A DNA stretch of 64,000 nucleotides from contig NZ_JABANE010000002.1 of the NCBI RefSeq assembly GCF_012844305.1, positions 62,001 to 126,000 of the forward strand. Reading direction: 5' to 3'. The notes beneath the pieces are model-generated. The model was given only the letters and a program-made list of their open reading frames with translations, did no database searches and was not told where the DNA came from. Origin of the DNA: Flammeovirga aprica JL-4 (GTDB lineage: Bacteria > Bacteroidota > Bacteroidia > Cytophagales > Flammeovirgaceae). Positions 27,104-35,309 of the stretch are shown here, in pieces; the stretch's first letter is position 1, and every line of letters begins with the position of its first letter. A program made the translations under genes and the position numbers.

Positions 27104-27220
27104 GCCAGGGAGCGTACCACCAAACGTATTAGGTAGAAAGCCCATTTCTACTAATGTTAAGCAATAGCATCATTAGTCTCTTACAGATCATCAAAAATCT
27201 CCTGATTTCTAGATACTGTA
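27104..27220. repeat. Diverged copy of the 46.5-kb hairpin element, family B
   Basis: ACTAATG (27150-27156), core TTAAGCAATAGCAT, CATTAGT (27171-27177). Flanking text GATCATCAAAAATCTCCTGA (27187 on) matches the opposite strand of 46510-46540, and GGGAGCGTACCACC matches the opposite strand near 46580. The outer stem differs from other copies but still pairs perfectly. Confidence 0.7.
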
Positions 27221-27338
27221 AAAAAAACTTAGTTTACAATGTACTTACATGGCTAAATTAAGTTGAACTAAGGTGGTATCTCTATACACCACCCTAGCCT
27301 TAATCTTCCTCTTTTTATTTTAACTCATCTTTTAAGAA

Positions 27339-28748
27339 ATGAAAATAAATAACAAGATGAGTGATTATTTTAAGACATTAGCAACCCTACTTACTCTTCT
27401 CTCCATCATTACTTTTTCTAATTGCTCTACGCAAGAAAAGTCATCCAAACTCACTTATGGCATTAATCCTGATGCTATTAAGGTGGATGTTATAGTAGAA
27501 GAGCACGGAATGGCAGATCCTCATGCACTGATGAAAGGTGATACGCTGTATATTATCTGCGGACATGATCAATCATGGAACCCTACGTCTTCTTTTCCAA
27601 TGGACCGATGGGAAGTATGGTCCACCACCAACCTTAAAGACTGGGAATATCACAGAAGCATCCACCCAAAAGACCTTTATATCGGCGATGTTCCTAACTG
27701 TTTTGCAGGTGATATTTGTGAAAGGAATGGAAAGTACTACTGGTTCTTCTCCAACCGCTATTACAATACGGGCGTTGCCGTGGCGGATCAAATAAATGGT
27801 GAATACAAAGACCTACTCGGTAAACCACTACTCCCAACAGACATCATTAAAGAATCTCCTTATGACCCTGAAATTTATGAAGAAGATGGAGTGTATACGA
27901 TCTGTTTTGGTAGTGGCACCTATTATATGGCTACACTGGCTGAAGATATGAAATCACTGACCACCGCACCTCAACCTATTTTAGTACAGGATAAGAAAGG
28001 TAAAAAAATCAGAGTAAGTGATAAATCGACCTTGTTTAAAAGAGGAGAGTGGTATTATCTGGTCTATGGTAATAAATATGCTATGGCCAAAAACCTCTAC
28101 GGCCCTTATGAATATCAAGGAGCATTTTTGGAAGGTGGTCACACTAGCTTCTTCGAATGGACCGATGGACAATTATATGTGTTACAAGAAAACCATGATA
28201 TCTGTGCTTTTTACAGAGGTGCAAGTCTAAAGCCTGTCTTTTTCAATGAAGACAATACGGTCTTAATCCCTGAAGACGATCATATGTATCCTTCCCCCGG
28301 CAGACCTTTTAAGTTTAAGAAAAGCACAATGGGCTGGACTGCTATCAATGGCACTGAGGTCACTTATAAGGACGGGAGGATCAAAGGAAAAATAAATGAA
28401 GAAAATGCCCTGATACAGAGTGCACCTTGGTTGTATACTCAATCTGATCTTTGTTCTAAGGTAACTTTTAATATAAAGAACAGTACAAAGGCCAAGGAAA
28501 TGAAATTTGCGGTTTATTCTAGAAATGAAGGGAAAGGGTTTTGGAAAACAGGAACTGAACAGCTCAACTGGGACAAACAACAATGGGTAAGTATTCCAAT
28601 CCAACCAAATCAAAGTGAATTCAAAACATACACTATAGACTTGGCTGATTTCTCTGATATCAAATCACGAATTATGCAGGTGGCATTACAGCCAGCTGTG
28701 GGAGTAAGTGAAGGTGAATGGGAAGTCAATGAAATTGTAATACATTAA
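27339..28748 (+). CDS. Glycoside hydrolase, GH43-like (five-blade propeller) lipoprotein
   Basis: 469 residues. A lipobox at FSNC (Cys29) suggests surface or periplasmic anchoring. MADPHALMKGDTLYI near residue 50 gives the catalytic-base Asp of the propeller, with WSTTNLKDWE and SPYDPEIYEEDG blocks usual for clan GH-F. The C-terminal 130 residues form a beta-sandwich, perhaps carbohydrate-binding. Likely substrates are arabinose-, xylose- or galactose-containing side chains, not decidable here. An in-frame ATG at 27357 would give an equally good signal. There is no SusCD pair next to it. Confidence 0.75.
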   Translation: MKINNKMSDYFKTLATLLTLLSIITFSNCSTQEKSSKLTYGINPDAIKVDVIVEEHGMADPHALMKGDTLYIICGHDQSWNPTSSFPMDRWEVWSTTNLKDWEYHRSIHPKDLYIGDVPNCFAGDICERNGKYYWFFSNRYYNTGVAVADQINGEYKDLLGKPLLPTDIIKESPYDPEIYEEDGVYTICFGSGTYYMATLAEDMKSLTTAPQPILVQDKKGKKIRVSDKSTLFKRGEWYYLVYGNKYAMAKNLYGPYEYQGAFLEGGHTSFFEWTDGQLYVLQENHDICAFYRGASLKPVFFNEDNTVLIPEDDHMYPSPGRPFKFKKSTMGWTAINGTEVTYKDGRIKGKINEENALIQSAPWLYTQSDLCSKVTFNIKNSTKAKEMKFAVYSRNEGKGFWKTGTEQLNWDKQQWVSIPIQPNQSEFKTYTIDLADFSDIKSRIMQVALQPAVGVSEGEWEVNEIVIH

Positions 28749-28776
28749 TTTTAATCACAAGAACTAAATCGAAAAC

Positions 28777-28814
28777 AAGGTGGCTCTGATTTATAACTTT
28801 CAGAACCACCTTTT
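28777..28814. terminator. Terminator between convergent genes
   Basis: AAGGTGGcTCTGA pairs with TCaGAaCCACCTT and is followed by TTTT on the plus strand. It ends the GH43-like gene and lies just past the rof-like stop. Confidence 0.85.
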
Positions 28815-28815
28815 T

Positions 28816-29034
28816 CTATACAGCACTCACTTCTACTATTTCATCTAATCTTACTTTATCTTCATTATCAAGCACTGCATATTCCACTTTATCTACTACA
28901 GTGAGTGTTTTTATTTTTGCTTTCACCTCACGGTCCTTCAGCTGGAAATGAAGTACTGTTCCATGCATTGCCCATATTTCATATTGATCATAAGTGGCAC
29001 AAGCTATCGGTTTATATTTTTTATTTTCTGACAT
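28816..29034 (-). CDS. rof: Rho-binding antiterminator, Rof (YaeO) family
   Basis: 72 residues. YKPIACATYDQYEIWAMHG matches the Rof start (Y-x-P-I-x-C-x-x-Y-D-x-x-E), then LHFQLKDREVKAKI, VEYAVLDNEDKVRLDEI follow the Sm-like beta barrel of Rof. E. coli Rof binds Rho and blocks its RNA-binding site, reducing termination. It is monocistronic between terminators. If functional, it would tune Rho-dependent termination in this organism. Confidence 0.8.
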   Translation of the reverse strand: MSENKKYKPIACATYDQYEIWAMHGTVLHFQLKDREVKAKIKTLTVVDKVEYAVLDNEDKVRLDEIVEVSAV

Positions 29035-29100
29035 AACTTATAGGTGTTTTTTAATCAGTAGTTGCGAATTTTAATAACTGACAATTAAGATCACAAAAAA

Positions 29101-29133
29101 ACGGAAAATGCAGTTTCACCCCACATTTTCCGT
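29101..29133. terminator. Terminator hairpin between rof and dinB-like genes
   Basis: ACGGAAAATG (29101-29110) pairs perfectly with CATTTTCCGT (29124-29133). An A-run precedes it on the plus strand, giving a T-run on the minus strand. Confidence 0.85.
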
Positions 29134-29206
29134 TCATTACATTTCGTTTTGAGTTATTACACCAAAGTGCGAACAAGCGTCAAATCTGATCTCGTTCATT
29201 AAAAAG

Positions 29207-29716
29207 CTATTGGCTTACCACCACGGCTTCCTTTTGCACAATGTCTTCCTCTTGTTGTTCCTCCTCATATTGTAATGCCTTTCGCATACCCAACGCATAC
29301 CCCAAATGTACTCCTTCATGTACATTATTAAATTCAACAGCTTCCGCTACAGTGTGAATTCTTACTCCAAGGCCTGTGACATAGGATTCATATTTCCTGA
29401 AAATGCCCGCTACCTGATCTTCATCTAGTTTTTCGAGTAGATAAAGAGCCAAGTACTTCAATTCATTGATTTCATCTTCTGTGAGGCTTCGTTCTGGTTT
29501 TGAACCTTTGCGAAACATCTGAATCCATTTCGGGTCCATGGGTGGCGTCAAGCCGGAGAGGCCGTAGGTGAGCAGTTGATGGGTGACTATCGCGTGTCCG
29601 AAATTCCAAATGATGTTGTTGTTGTATCCAACAGGAATGCTATTTAATTCCTCTGCGGAGAATTGGTTAATAAACTCAATAAATCTCTTACGTAATTTTC
29701 TAGTAGTGTTCAACAT
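29207..29716 (-). CDS. DinB-family four-helix protein
   Basis: 169 residues. The DinB fold shows as four helices with metal-ligand histidines in NFGHAIVTHQ (about 33-42) and HEGVHLG (about 135-141). Members are thiol-dependent transferases or damage-inducible proteins of mostly unknown substrate. The C-terminal EEEQQEEDIVQKE tail is acidic and probably disordered. It is monocistronic. Function beyond the family is unknown. Confidence 0.85.
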   Translation of the reverse strand: MLNTTRKLRKRFIEFINQFSAEELNSIPVGYNNNIIWNFGHAIVTHQLLTYGLSGLTPPMDPKWIQMFRKGSKPERSLTEDEINELKYLALYLLEKLDEDQVAGIFRKYESYVTGLGVRIHTVAEAVEFNNVHEGVHLGYALGMRKALQYEEEQQEEDIVQKEAVVVSQ

Positions 29717-29814
29717 GAAATAGATCCTTAGTGATGATAGTACTGATGCGTAATGTCCATTGAATTTACAAAAAAAATATAGGACTTTTAAAGTATTTTA
29801 AGAAAAAAAATAAA

Positions 29815-29846
29815 GGTCTTGCAACACAATTTTGTATTACAAGACC
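29815..29846 (-). terminator. Terminator of the 29893 gene
   Basis: GGTCTTG (29815-29821) pairs with CAAGACC (29840-29846), with an inner ACAA/TTGT pairing. The minus strand continues into a T-rich run. Confidence 0.85.
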
Positions 29847-29892
29847 CTGATATTGTACTTTTTATATAGAATCATAACTGGTTGAAAGGAGG

Positions 29893-30258
29893 TTAGTTCT
29901 GATGCATTTGACATGTTTCTAATAGAATAATTCTATCCATGTACGCATTTATCTCTTCCTCCACATTATATTTTAAATCTTTACTAAATTGTATATTCAC
30001 AAGACGGTCTAATTCCTCTTGCAAGTCTACAATTTTTGATTTTAAAGAAACTCTTCTATCTAACTCCTCAATAATCGCCTCTAAATGCGGGATATTGTGA
30101 GATTTTATAAATACCTTCAATTCCTCTTGATCATCTGGCGCTAACCCCTCATGAGCAATACGTGCTAACTTCAACCCTTCTACTAGATCTGCAGAATTTA
30201 TATATTCATAAAATTTTTCTTTTAAAATTTCTGATAGAAAAGATGATGAGATATTCAT
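29893..30258 (-). CDS. Cytosolic coiled-coil protein of unknown function
   Basis: 121 residues, predicted almost fully helical. The region 60-95 (LEAIIEELDRRVSLKSKIVDLQEELDRL) has heptad-like leucines and should form a coiled coil. There is no signal peptide and no catalytic motif. Its own terminator lies 47 bases past the stop. Nothing recognised. Confidence 0.65.
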   Translation of the reverse strand: MNISSSFLSEILKEKFYEYINSADLVEGLKLARIAHEGLAPDDQEELKVFIKSHNIPHLEAIIEELDRRVSLKSKIVDLQEELDRLVNIQFSKDLKYNVEEEINAYMDRIILLETCQMHQN

Positions 30259-31018
30259 AGTATTAATTCCTTAAGTATTACAATGCTTTTATGTCGCAGA
30301 CATTTAACCGCTTCAGTAATGTAATGGGTTAATAATGTTCACTTACTATTTAACTCCTAACCTCCTCATTGCGTTCGTTTTATTGATTTGCATTAACAAT
30401 TAAGAGCCTCAATTTGTTAGCGGAAATGGAATTCGTACAACGTTCTCTTTTAAAAGTATAGTTTTCAGTGTGCAAATAGTCCGTAAGTACTCTGTACTTC
30501 CCCTTTGAGTATAAAAGTTGAGACATAAAAAAAGAGCTCCGTAAAACAAAGCTCTTTTCCAACCCAAAAACTAACTATTTCTCATTGCTATAATCTTTAA
30601 TAATTGATTCGTTAGATGAATCATATATATATCTTGACTTCAAAACGACGCTTTATCTATTTTGAAGATGTTCTCTCTGTGTGTTCTATATCTTATACAC
30701 CTACCCCCTCCTTTCCCCTACCTTTTTTATAAAAAATAAATGTTAATTTTAATCTTTTTTTTACTACACATTCAAAGTCAGTGTTTTACATATCATTTTT
30801 CTTTAAAAATTTTTCATAAAAAGAAATTATTTTCTCCCATAAAACTCCTCTTCCTTCATTTTCATGGAGATAGAATAGAATAAATCATCACCTCTTTATT
30901 TTGGTTATTTTTTAAACATATTTTGATTAATTATTAAACATAATTATTATATTTACGACTACTCTCCCTTTGATAATTCTACTATACACATTCTACATTA
31001 AAAACATAAATAGGAATA
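30259..31018. other. 760-base intergenic region with an orphan minus-strand terminator (possible sRNA)
   Basis: AAAGAGCT (30531-30538) / AGCTCTTT (30550-30557) is followed on the minus strand by seven T residues: a strong terminator with no minus-strand gene before it. Upstream on that strand lies the hairpin CTTCAAAA (30639-30646) / TTTTGAAG (30660-30667). A small RNA read leftward is possible. The rest is AT-rich with the umuC promoter at the right. Confidence 0.4.
30922..30955 (+). promoter_or_regulatory. Putative umuC promoter
   Basis: TTTG (30922-30925) and TATATTTA (30948-30955, TAnnTTT with A for G), 22 bases apart. This gives a leader of about 55 bases. Confidence 0.45.
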
Positions 31019-32317
31019 ATGACAAAAGACTTGCTGGGGAGACCTCAAAATAAATATGCGCTGATTGATTGTAATAGCTTTTATGCATCATGCGAAGTCG
31101 TATTCAGACCTGATTTAGAAGACAAACCTGTGGTGGTACTCTCTAATAATGATGGCTGTGTGATTGCTGGTAATAAAAAGGCAAAAGAACTGGGTTTTAA
31201 AATGGGAACTCCTTTCTTTAAGATGAAATCTGTGATGCAGAAACAGGAAGTGGCGGTTTTCTCTTCCAACTACGCCTTGTATGCAAGTTTATCTCAGCGT
31301 ATTATGGCACTGCTCAGACAATACGGTTCTGCGATTGAGGTATATTCTATTGATGAGGCTTTTTTAGATCTTACCAACACAGAAGAAACTACTGGAATTG
31401 GGGCATTGATCCGTGATAATATAAAAAGCCAAACCGGTGTACCCGTAGCTGTGGGGATCGGCAGTACAAAAACATTGGCTAAACTGGCCAATCATATTGC
31501 CAAAAAAGATCCTAATTTTCCTGGAGTCTGTGAGTTGACATCGTACGAGGCCGACCGGAAGTGTATTGCACATTGGCCCATTGATGAACTGTGGGGAATC
31601 GGCCGACAGCATTGTAAGTCGTTGCAGGAACATAATGTGTTTACCATCGGTAGCTTTATGGACTTGCCAGAAGCCTATATCAAGAAGAAGTGGCATGCCC
31701 CGGTTTGGCGTATTTACAAAGAACTGCAAGGGGTAAGATGTCATACGTTCAAAGAAAGGCCTCCTGCTAAACAGGGCATAGGCACAGCACGAACATTTGC
31801 CCAACCTGTTAATGACTGGGCAAAGCTGAAAGAAATCATGTGTGGCTTTGTGGCGTCGGTTACGGAGAAACTCAGAAAGCAAAATAGTTTGACACAGCAG
31901 ATCTCCGTTTTTGTGATGACGGACAAGCACAGAGAACAAAATCATTATTACGGAAGTGAGAAAATAAAACTTGATGTACCCACCGATGACACTGCAGTTT
32001 TAATCAAGGCAATGCTCTTTTTATTAAAAAAAGTTTTCAAGGAAAGACACAATTACAAAAAGGCTGGCGTTCACCTGACCAAAATCACACCCAATCATTC
32101 TTTTCAACAAACACTCAACAAAGTGCACAATGTAAATGAGGTTGAGAAAAAACACCAATTGCTAGGTACCTTAGATCGTATCAACAGACGGTATGGAAAA
32201 AATACATTAGTCTTTGCTTCTCAGCGCCTTGCCGCCCGTCAGCCTTTTGAGATGAAACAGGAAAATAAGTCCCGGAAATTCACAACAAATATTAACGAAA
32301 TTGCTTTTGTTCTATAA
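31019..32317 (+). CDS. umuC: Y-family DNA polymerase, UmuC type
   Basis: 432 residues. YALIDCNSFYASCEVVF (about 14-30) has the metal-binding Asp. YSIDEAFLDLT has the catalytic Asp-Glu pair. GIGSTKTLAKLANHIAK and the helix-hairpin-helix WGIGRQHCKSLQEH follow, then a little-finger region and a DUF4113-like end (RINRRYGKNTLVFASQRL). It performs translesion synthesis in the SOS response. UmuC normally needs cleaved UmuD, but no umuD is beside it. It is monocistronic. Confidence 0.95.
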   Translation: MTKDLLGRPQNKYALIDCNSFYASCEVVFRPDLEDKPVVVLSNNDGCVIAGNKKAKELGFKMGTPFFKMKSVMQKQEVAVFSSNYALYASLSQRIMALLRQYGSAIEVYSIDEAFLDLTNTEETTGIGALIRDNIKSQTGVPVAVGIGSTKTLAKLANHIAKKDPNFPGVCELTSYEADRKCIAHWPIDELWGIGRQHCKSLQEHNVFTIGSFMDLPEAYIKKKWHAPVWRIYKELQGVRCHTFKERPPAKQGIGTARTFAQPVNDWAKLKEIMCGFVASVTEKLRKQNSLTQQISVFVMTDKHREQNHYYGSEKIKLDVPTDDTAVLIKAMLFLLKKVFKERHNYKKAGVHLTKITPNHSFQQTLNKVHNVNEVEKKHQLLGTLDRINRRYGKNTLVFASQRLAARQPFEMKQENKSRKFTTNINEIAFVL

Positions 32318-32774
32318 TTTTATTAGAAATAACTAAAGAAGTATACACACTTTAGATGTACCAAAAGGCTTAAAAATGGACTTTTATGACATAAATGAAA
32401 AAAACATTACGTAAGCAGTAACTTTTTCTATCAAATGCATTGCATAATTATAGGATTTTACTGACATTTGTAATGTACATTTCTAAGAAGGAGTTAAAAG
32501 GTATTAAACTTTCTCCTAATGATGGAACGAAAATCAAGTGAATTCAGTTAGATAAGTACAAAACAAAAAAGACATAAAGTACTCTTGATAAGTCAAGAGG
32601 ATATTTATAAAGAACTCATTTTTAATTGGTTTTAGTTTTTAGCTAAGTTGTTAAAGGTCCTGCTCTATGAGCACGACCTTTTTCTTTTATATTTTGATTT
32701 TTTTAACACGAAAAAAAGGTTCAAACCCATAAAAAACAACAGATTTAAACCTTCTTTTAAGTATAAAAACAGTG
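32318..32774. other. Intergenic region ending in terminators; possible sRNA or long umuC 3' UTR
   Basis: AAAGGTC (32653-32659) / GACCTTT (32675-32681), with inner GCTC/GAGC and then a T-rich plus-strand tail, is a good terminator 335 bases after umuC. A second hairpin near 32714-32757 (AAGGTT..AAACCTT) faces the TetR gene. No ORF is evident between. Confidence 0.45.
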
Positions 32775-33263
32775 TTATTCTACCCCTTTGGTGAGGTATT
32801 CTATAATAACCTCATGCTCAACTTTTATATCTCTTGCCAGCATTGATTGTGCTCCTAACATTACGGTACCGGCAAAAATCATTTTATTGACATCCCCATT
32901 GAAAAGGCTCATATAGGCATCTCTTATGTAAAGCATAAAAGGGTTTGCACCTCTTCCTTTTGATTCTAAAAACTGAATTAAGATTTGGTTGCTGTAAAAA
33001 AAGTCGATTTCAAAACGATAAAAGGCAGCGATAGTCTGTTCTAATTCTTGATATTGTTTTGCTTTTCGTTCTCCGATGAATTTTACGATCTCATCTACCA
33101 ATCCGTATTCTCCGTCAAAGCGAGTATAAAAAACTTTGGTAGTAGTACCACAGTGCGCAGCTAACTTTCTCAGAGACCATTCTCCACCATCTAAAATGTA
33201 TTGTATGGTCATCTCAACCATGGATTCTTTCGAGGGAGCTGCGTTTTTCCTAGTTTTAATCAT
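32775..33263 (-). CDS. TetR-family transcriptional regulator
   Basis: 162 residues. The N-terminal 50 carry a TetR helix-turn-helix (MTIQYILDGGEWSLRKLAAHCGTTTKVFYTRF). The rest is a helical ligand/dimer domain somewhat short for the family. The target is unknown; the 207-base gap to prmC is divergent, so it may regulate itself or, less likely, prmC. No efflux gene is adjacent. Confidence 0.8.
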   Translation of the reverse strand: MIKTRKNAAPSKESMVEMTIQYILDGGEWSLRKLAAHCGTTTKVFYTRFDGEYGLVDEIVKFIGERKAKQYQELEQTIAAFYRFEIDFFYSNQILIQFLESKGRGANPFMLYIRDAYMSLFNGDVNKMIFAGTVMLGAQSMLARDIKVEHEVIIEYLTKGVE

Positions 33264-33440
33264 TTTCGTGCTGATAATAATATTCGTAGTATTGTGAAGT
33301 CATATTAAAAAATGAAACATCGTTTCAAATATGATATTTTTTTAGCAAAAAACAAGTGATTTTAAGTAAAACAAGGTTGTTAAAAAGGTGATTTAAGTCC
33401 TATTAAGAAGTCTTTAACAAAAAAACTGGAGGACAATAAA

Positions 33441-33448
33441 TATTTTTG
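33441..33448 (+). promoter_or_regulatory. Putative -7 element of prmC
   Basis: TATTTTTG, an exact TAnnTTTG, 22 bases before the start codon. Confidence 0.5.
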
Positions 33449-33470
33449 TAACAAAAAGGAAAATAGACTT

Positions 33471-34301
33471 ATGAAGGCAAAAGAATTACATCAGCAATTG
33501 ACCAAAGCATTAACCTCAATCTATGATGGAAATGAAGCTCAGAGTATTGCATATATTTGGTTAGAGGAACGCCTTCAGCTGGATAAAGTGAACATCCTCT
33601 TAGATCAAAAAGAGATAGACGTTAAGGCTACAACATATGAAAGTGACTTGGAAAGACTGCTGGATCATGAACCTATTCAGTACATTATTGGAGAAGGGGA
33701 CTTTTACGGAAGAAAGTTTTTACTCAATAAAGATACATTGATTCCAAGGTCTGAAACTGAGGAATTGGTGTGGCACATTTTACAAAACCATAAGGAAGGG
33801 TTGCTAATTGATATAGGAACAGGTTCAGGCTGTATTCCCATTTCATTGGCATTGGAAAGCAACCTTCAAACTATTGGGCTCGATATCAATAAAAATGCAC
33901 TTGAAAAAGCGAAAAAGAATGCTGAAAAACTAGGAGCATCTACCCGTTTTTTCCATAAAAATATACTGGAAGAAAATCTCGACGACCTTGATCAGCCAGA
34001 CATCATCGTCAGCAATCCTCCTTACGTTACAGAAGCTGAGAAAGCGATTATGAATGAAAATGTAGTCCGCTATGAACCTGATTTAGCCCTCTATGTTTCT
34101 GATGATAATCCTTTGATTTTCTATAGAAGAATTGCTGATCTTGCTCAAAAAAGATTAAAGAAAAACGGTTGGCTTTACTTCGAAATCAATGAACAGTTTG
34201 GGAAAGAAACGGAACAACTACTGCTGGAAAGAGGTTTTACAAAAACTGAAATCATTAAGGATTTCCAAGGCAAAGACAGAATAGTGAAAGGGATGATTTA
34301 G
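33471..34301 (+). CDS. prmC: PrmC/HemK release-factor glutamine N5-methyltransferase
   Basis: 276 residues. An N-terminal helical domain (1-75) precedes a class I methyltransferase with SAM motif DIGTGSGCIPISLAL and the catalytic NPPY in SNPPYVTEAEK. It methylates the Gln of the GGQ motif in RF1 and RF2, improving termination. It is a single copy-type housekeeping gene with its own terminator, whose tail carries one copy of the repeat flanking the adjacent defence cassette. Confidence 0.95.
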   Translation: MKAKELHQQLTKALTSIYDGNEAQSIAYIWLEERLQLDKVNILLDQKEIDVKATTYESDLERLLDHEPIQYIIGEGDFYGRKFLLNKDTLIPRSETEELVWHILQNHKEGLLIDIGTGSGCIPISLALESNLQTIGLDINKNALEKAKKNAEKLGASTRFFHKNILEENLDDLDQPDIIVSNPPYVTEAEKAIMNENVVRYEPDLALYVSDDNPLIFYRRIADLAQKRLKKNGWLYFEINEQFGKETEQLLLERGFTKTEIIKDFQGKDRIVKGMI

Positions 34302-34327
34302 ATTAATTTATTGTATTTCAATATAAA

Positions 34328-34370
34328 AAACACCACAAACTACAGTTAAATGCTGTAGCTTGTGGTGTTT
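34328..34370 (+). terminator. prmC terminator
   Basis: AAACACCACAA (34328-34338) pairs with TTGTGGTGTTT (34360-34370), with an inner CTACAG/CTGTAG stem, followed by TT and ACTTCC. The right arm is part of the 17-bp direct repeat. Confidence 0.9.
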
Positions 34371-34378
34371 TTACTTCC
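34362..34378. repeat. 17-bp direct repeat, left copy
   Basis: GTGGTGTTTTTACTTCC, identical to 36586-36602. The two copies enclose exactly the ATPase/HNH pair. Confidence 0.8.
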
Positions 34379-34406
34379 GAAATTAAAAGTACTATTTTAA
34401 GCTCTT

Positions 34407-35309
34407 CTAAAAATTTTCCTCCAAAAAATCCTCATAAACCAACTTTAAAAATTCCCTTTGTGCTTCTTCTGGAAATTGAGCGATGATTAACCATTCAAAA
34501 TCTCTGAAACAGATCATTTTTAAAAGTGAAAACTCTTTATCTATGGAACAATCCAGTGTCAATCGCTTAAGCCTAATTTTAATAAGGCTTTTAATCATAT
34601 CACCACTTTGAGGAACTGTAGGGTTTACCATTAAGAAATAGTCCTCCAAATCTCTTACAATTTCATCTATTACCTGTTGACGGTTTGCTAATAAATTTGC
34701 TCGGTTCAAAAAGCAGATATCGATCGTACCTTCTCCCCTTCCTTCTTCATCTACTCCTTGTATTTTACCATTTTCTTGAAAAGTAAAATAGTTTTCCACT
34801 TCATCTAATTCAGGATGTAAAAGTACCGGTTTTTCGTCCAACAATTCTTGAGCATCCAATTGACATCTGTCTTTATTAAAAACACCATTTTCCTCAATCG
34901 GAGCATTATAAACTCTTGGACCAAGAACTGGGAACTGATCTAATTTTCCCGGAGAAACATTACAATATCTACAAGAAGGCAAAAGGTTTGTCCATTCATA
35001 GCAAAGCCAATAATACCCTTCATGATCACTATCTTCTGCCACTCTTTTCTTTGGGCGGTAATGCTCTACTTCTGGTGCATGTTCGATGCTTTCGCAATAA
35101 GCACATTTATGGTGATACATTTCAGACAGTGTGTTTCTACCTGCTAAAACATCTCTTCCATTTATTCTCTTTTTACCCTTATATACATCACCCGAAATCT
35201 TGTCTTTTCCTATCTCTTTTTTGGCAATTTGCTCCCATTTTGAAGTAGTTGTAGGCCGTGTTAATCGTTCGGGTATATCAAGTGTTGCTCGTTGGTTATT
35301 GCTTCTCAT
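34407..35309 (-). CDS. HNH endonuclease, Septu PtuB-like
   Basis: 300 residues. HHKCAYCESIEHAPEVEHYRPK (about 68-89) holds a CxxC zinc knuckle and the HNH histidines, and NLLPSCRYCN carries the second CxxC. This block with GYYWLCYEWTNLLPSC is typical of the TIGR02646/PtuB nucleases of Septu and related retron systems. The start overlaps the ATPase stop by one base (TAATG), so the two are translationally coupled. It is expected to cut nucleic acid when the ATPase senses phage. Confidence 0.8.
   Translation of the reverse strand: MRSNNQRATLDIPERLTRPTTTSKWEQIAKKEIGKDKISGDVYKGKKRINGRDVLAGRNTLSEMYHHKCAYCESIEHAPEVEHYRPKKRVAEDSDHEGYYWLCYEWTNLLPSCRYCNVSPGKLDQFPVLGPRVYNAPIEENGVFNKDRCQLDAQELLDEKPVLLHPELDEVENYFTFQENGKIQGVDEEGRGEGTIDICFLNRANLLANRQQVIDEIVRDLEDYFLMVNPTVPQSGDMIKSLIKIRLKRLTLDCSIDKEFSLLKMICFRDFEWLIIAQFPEEAQREFLKLVYEDFLEENF

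Noticed and set aside
30380..30562. 60-residue minus-strand ORF
   Set aside because: It begins before and reads through a strong minus-strand terminator, and its composition is not protein-like.
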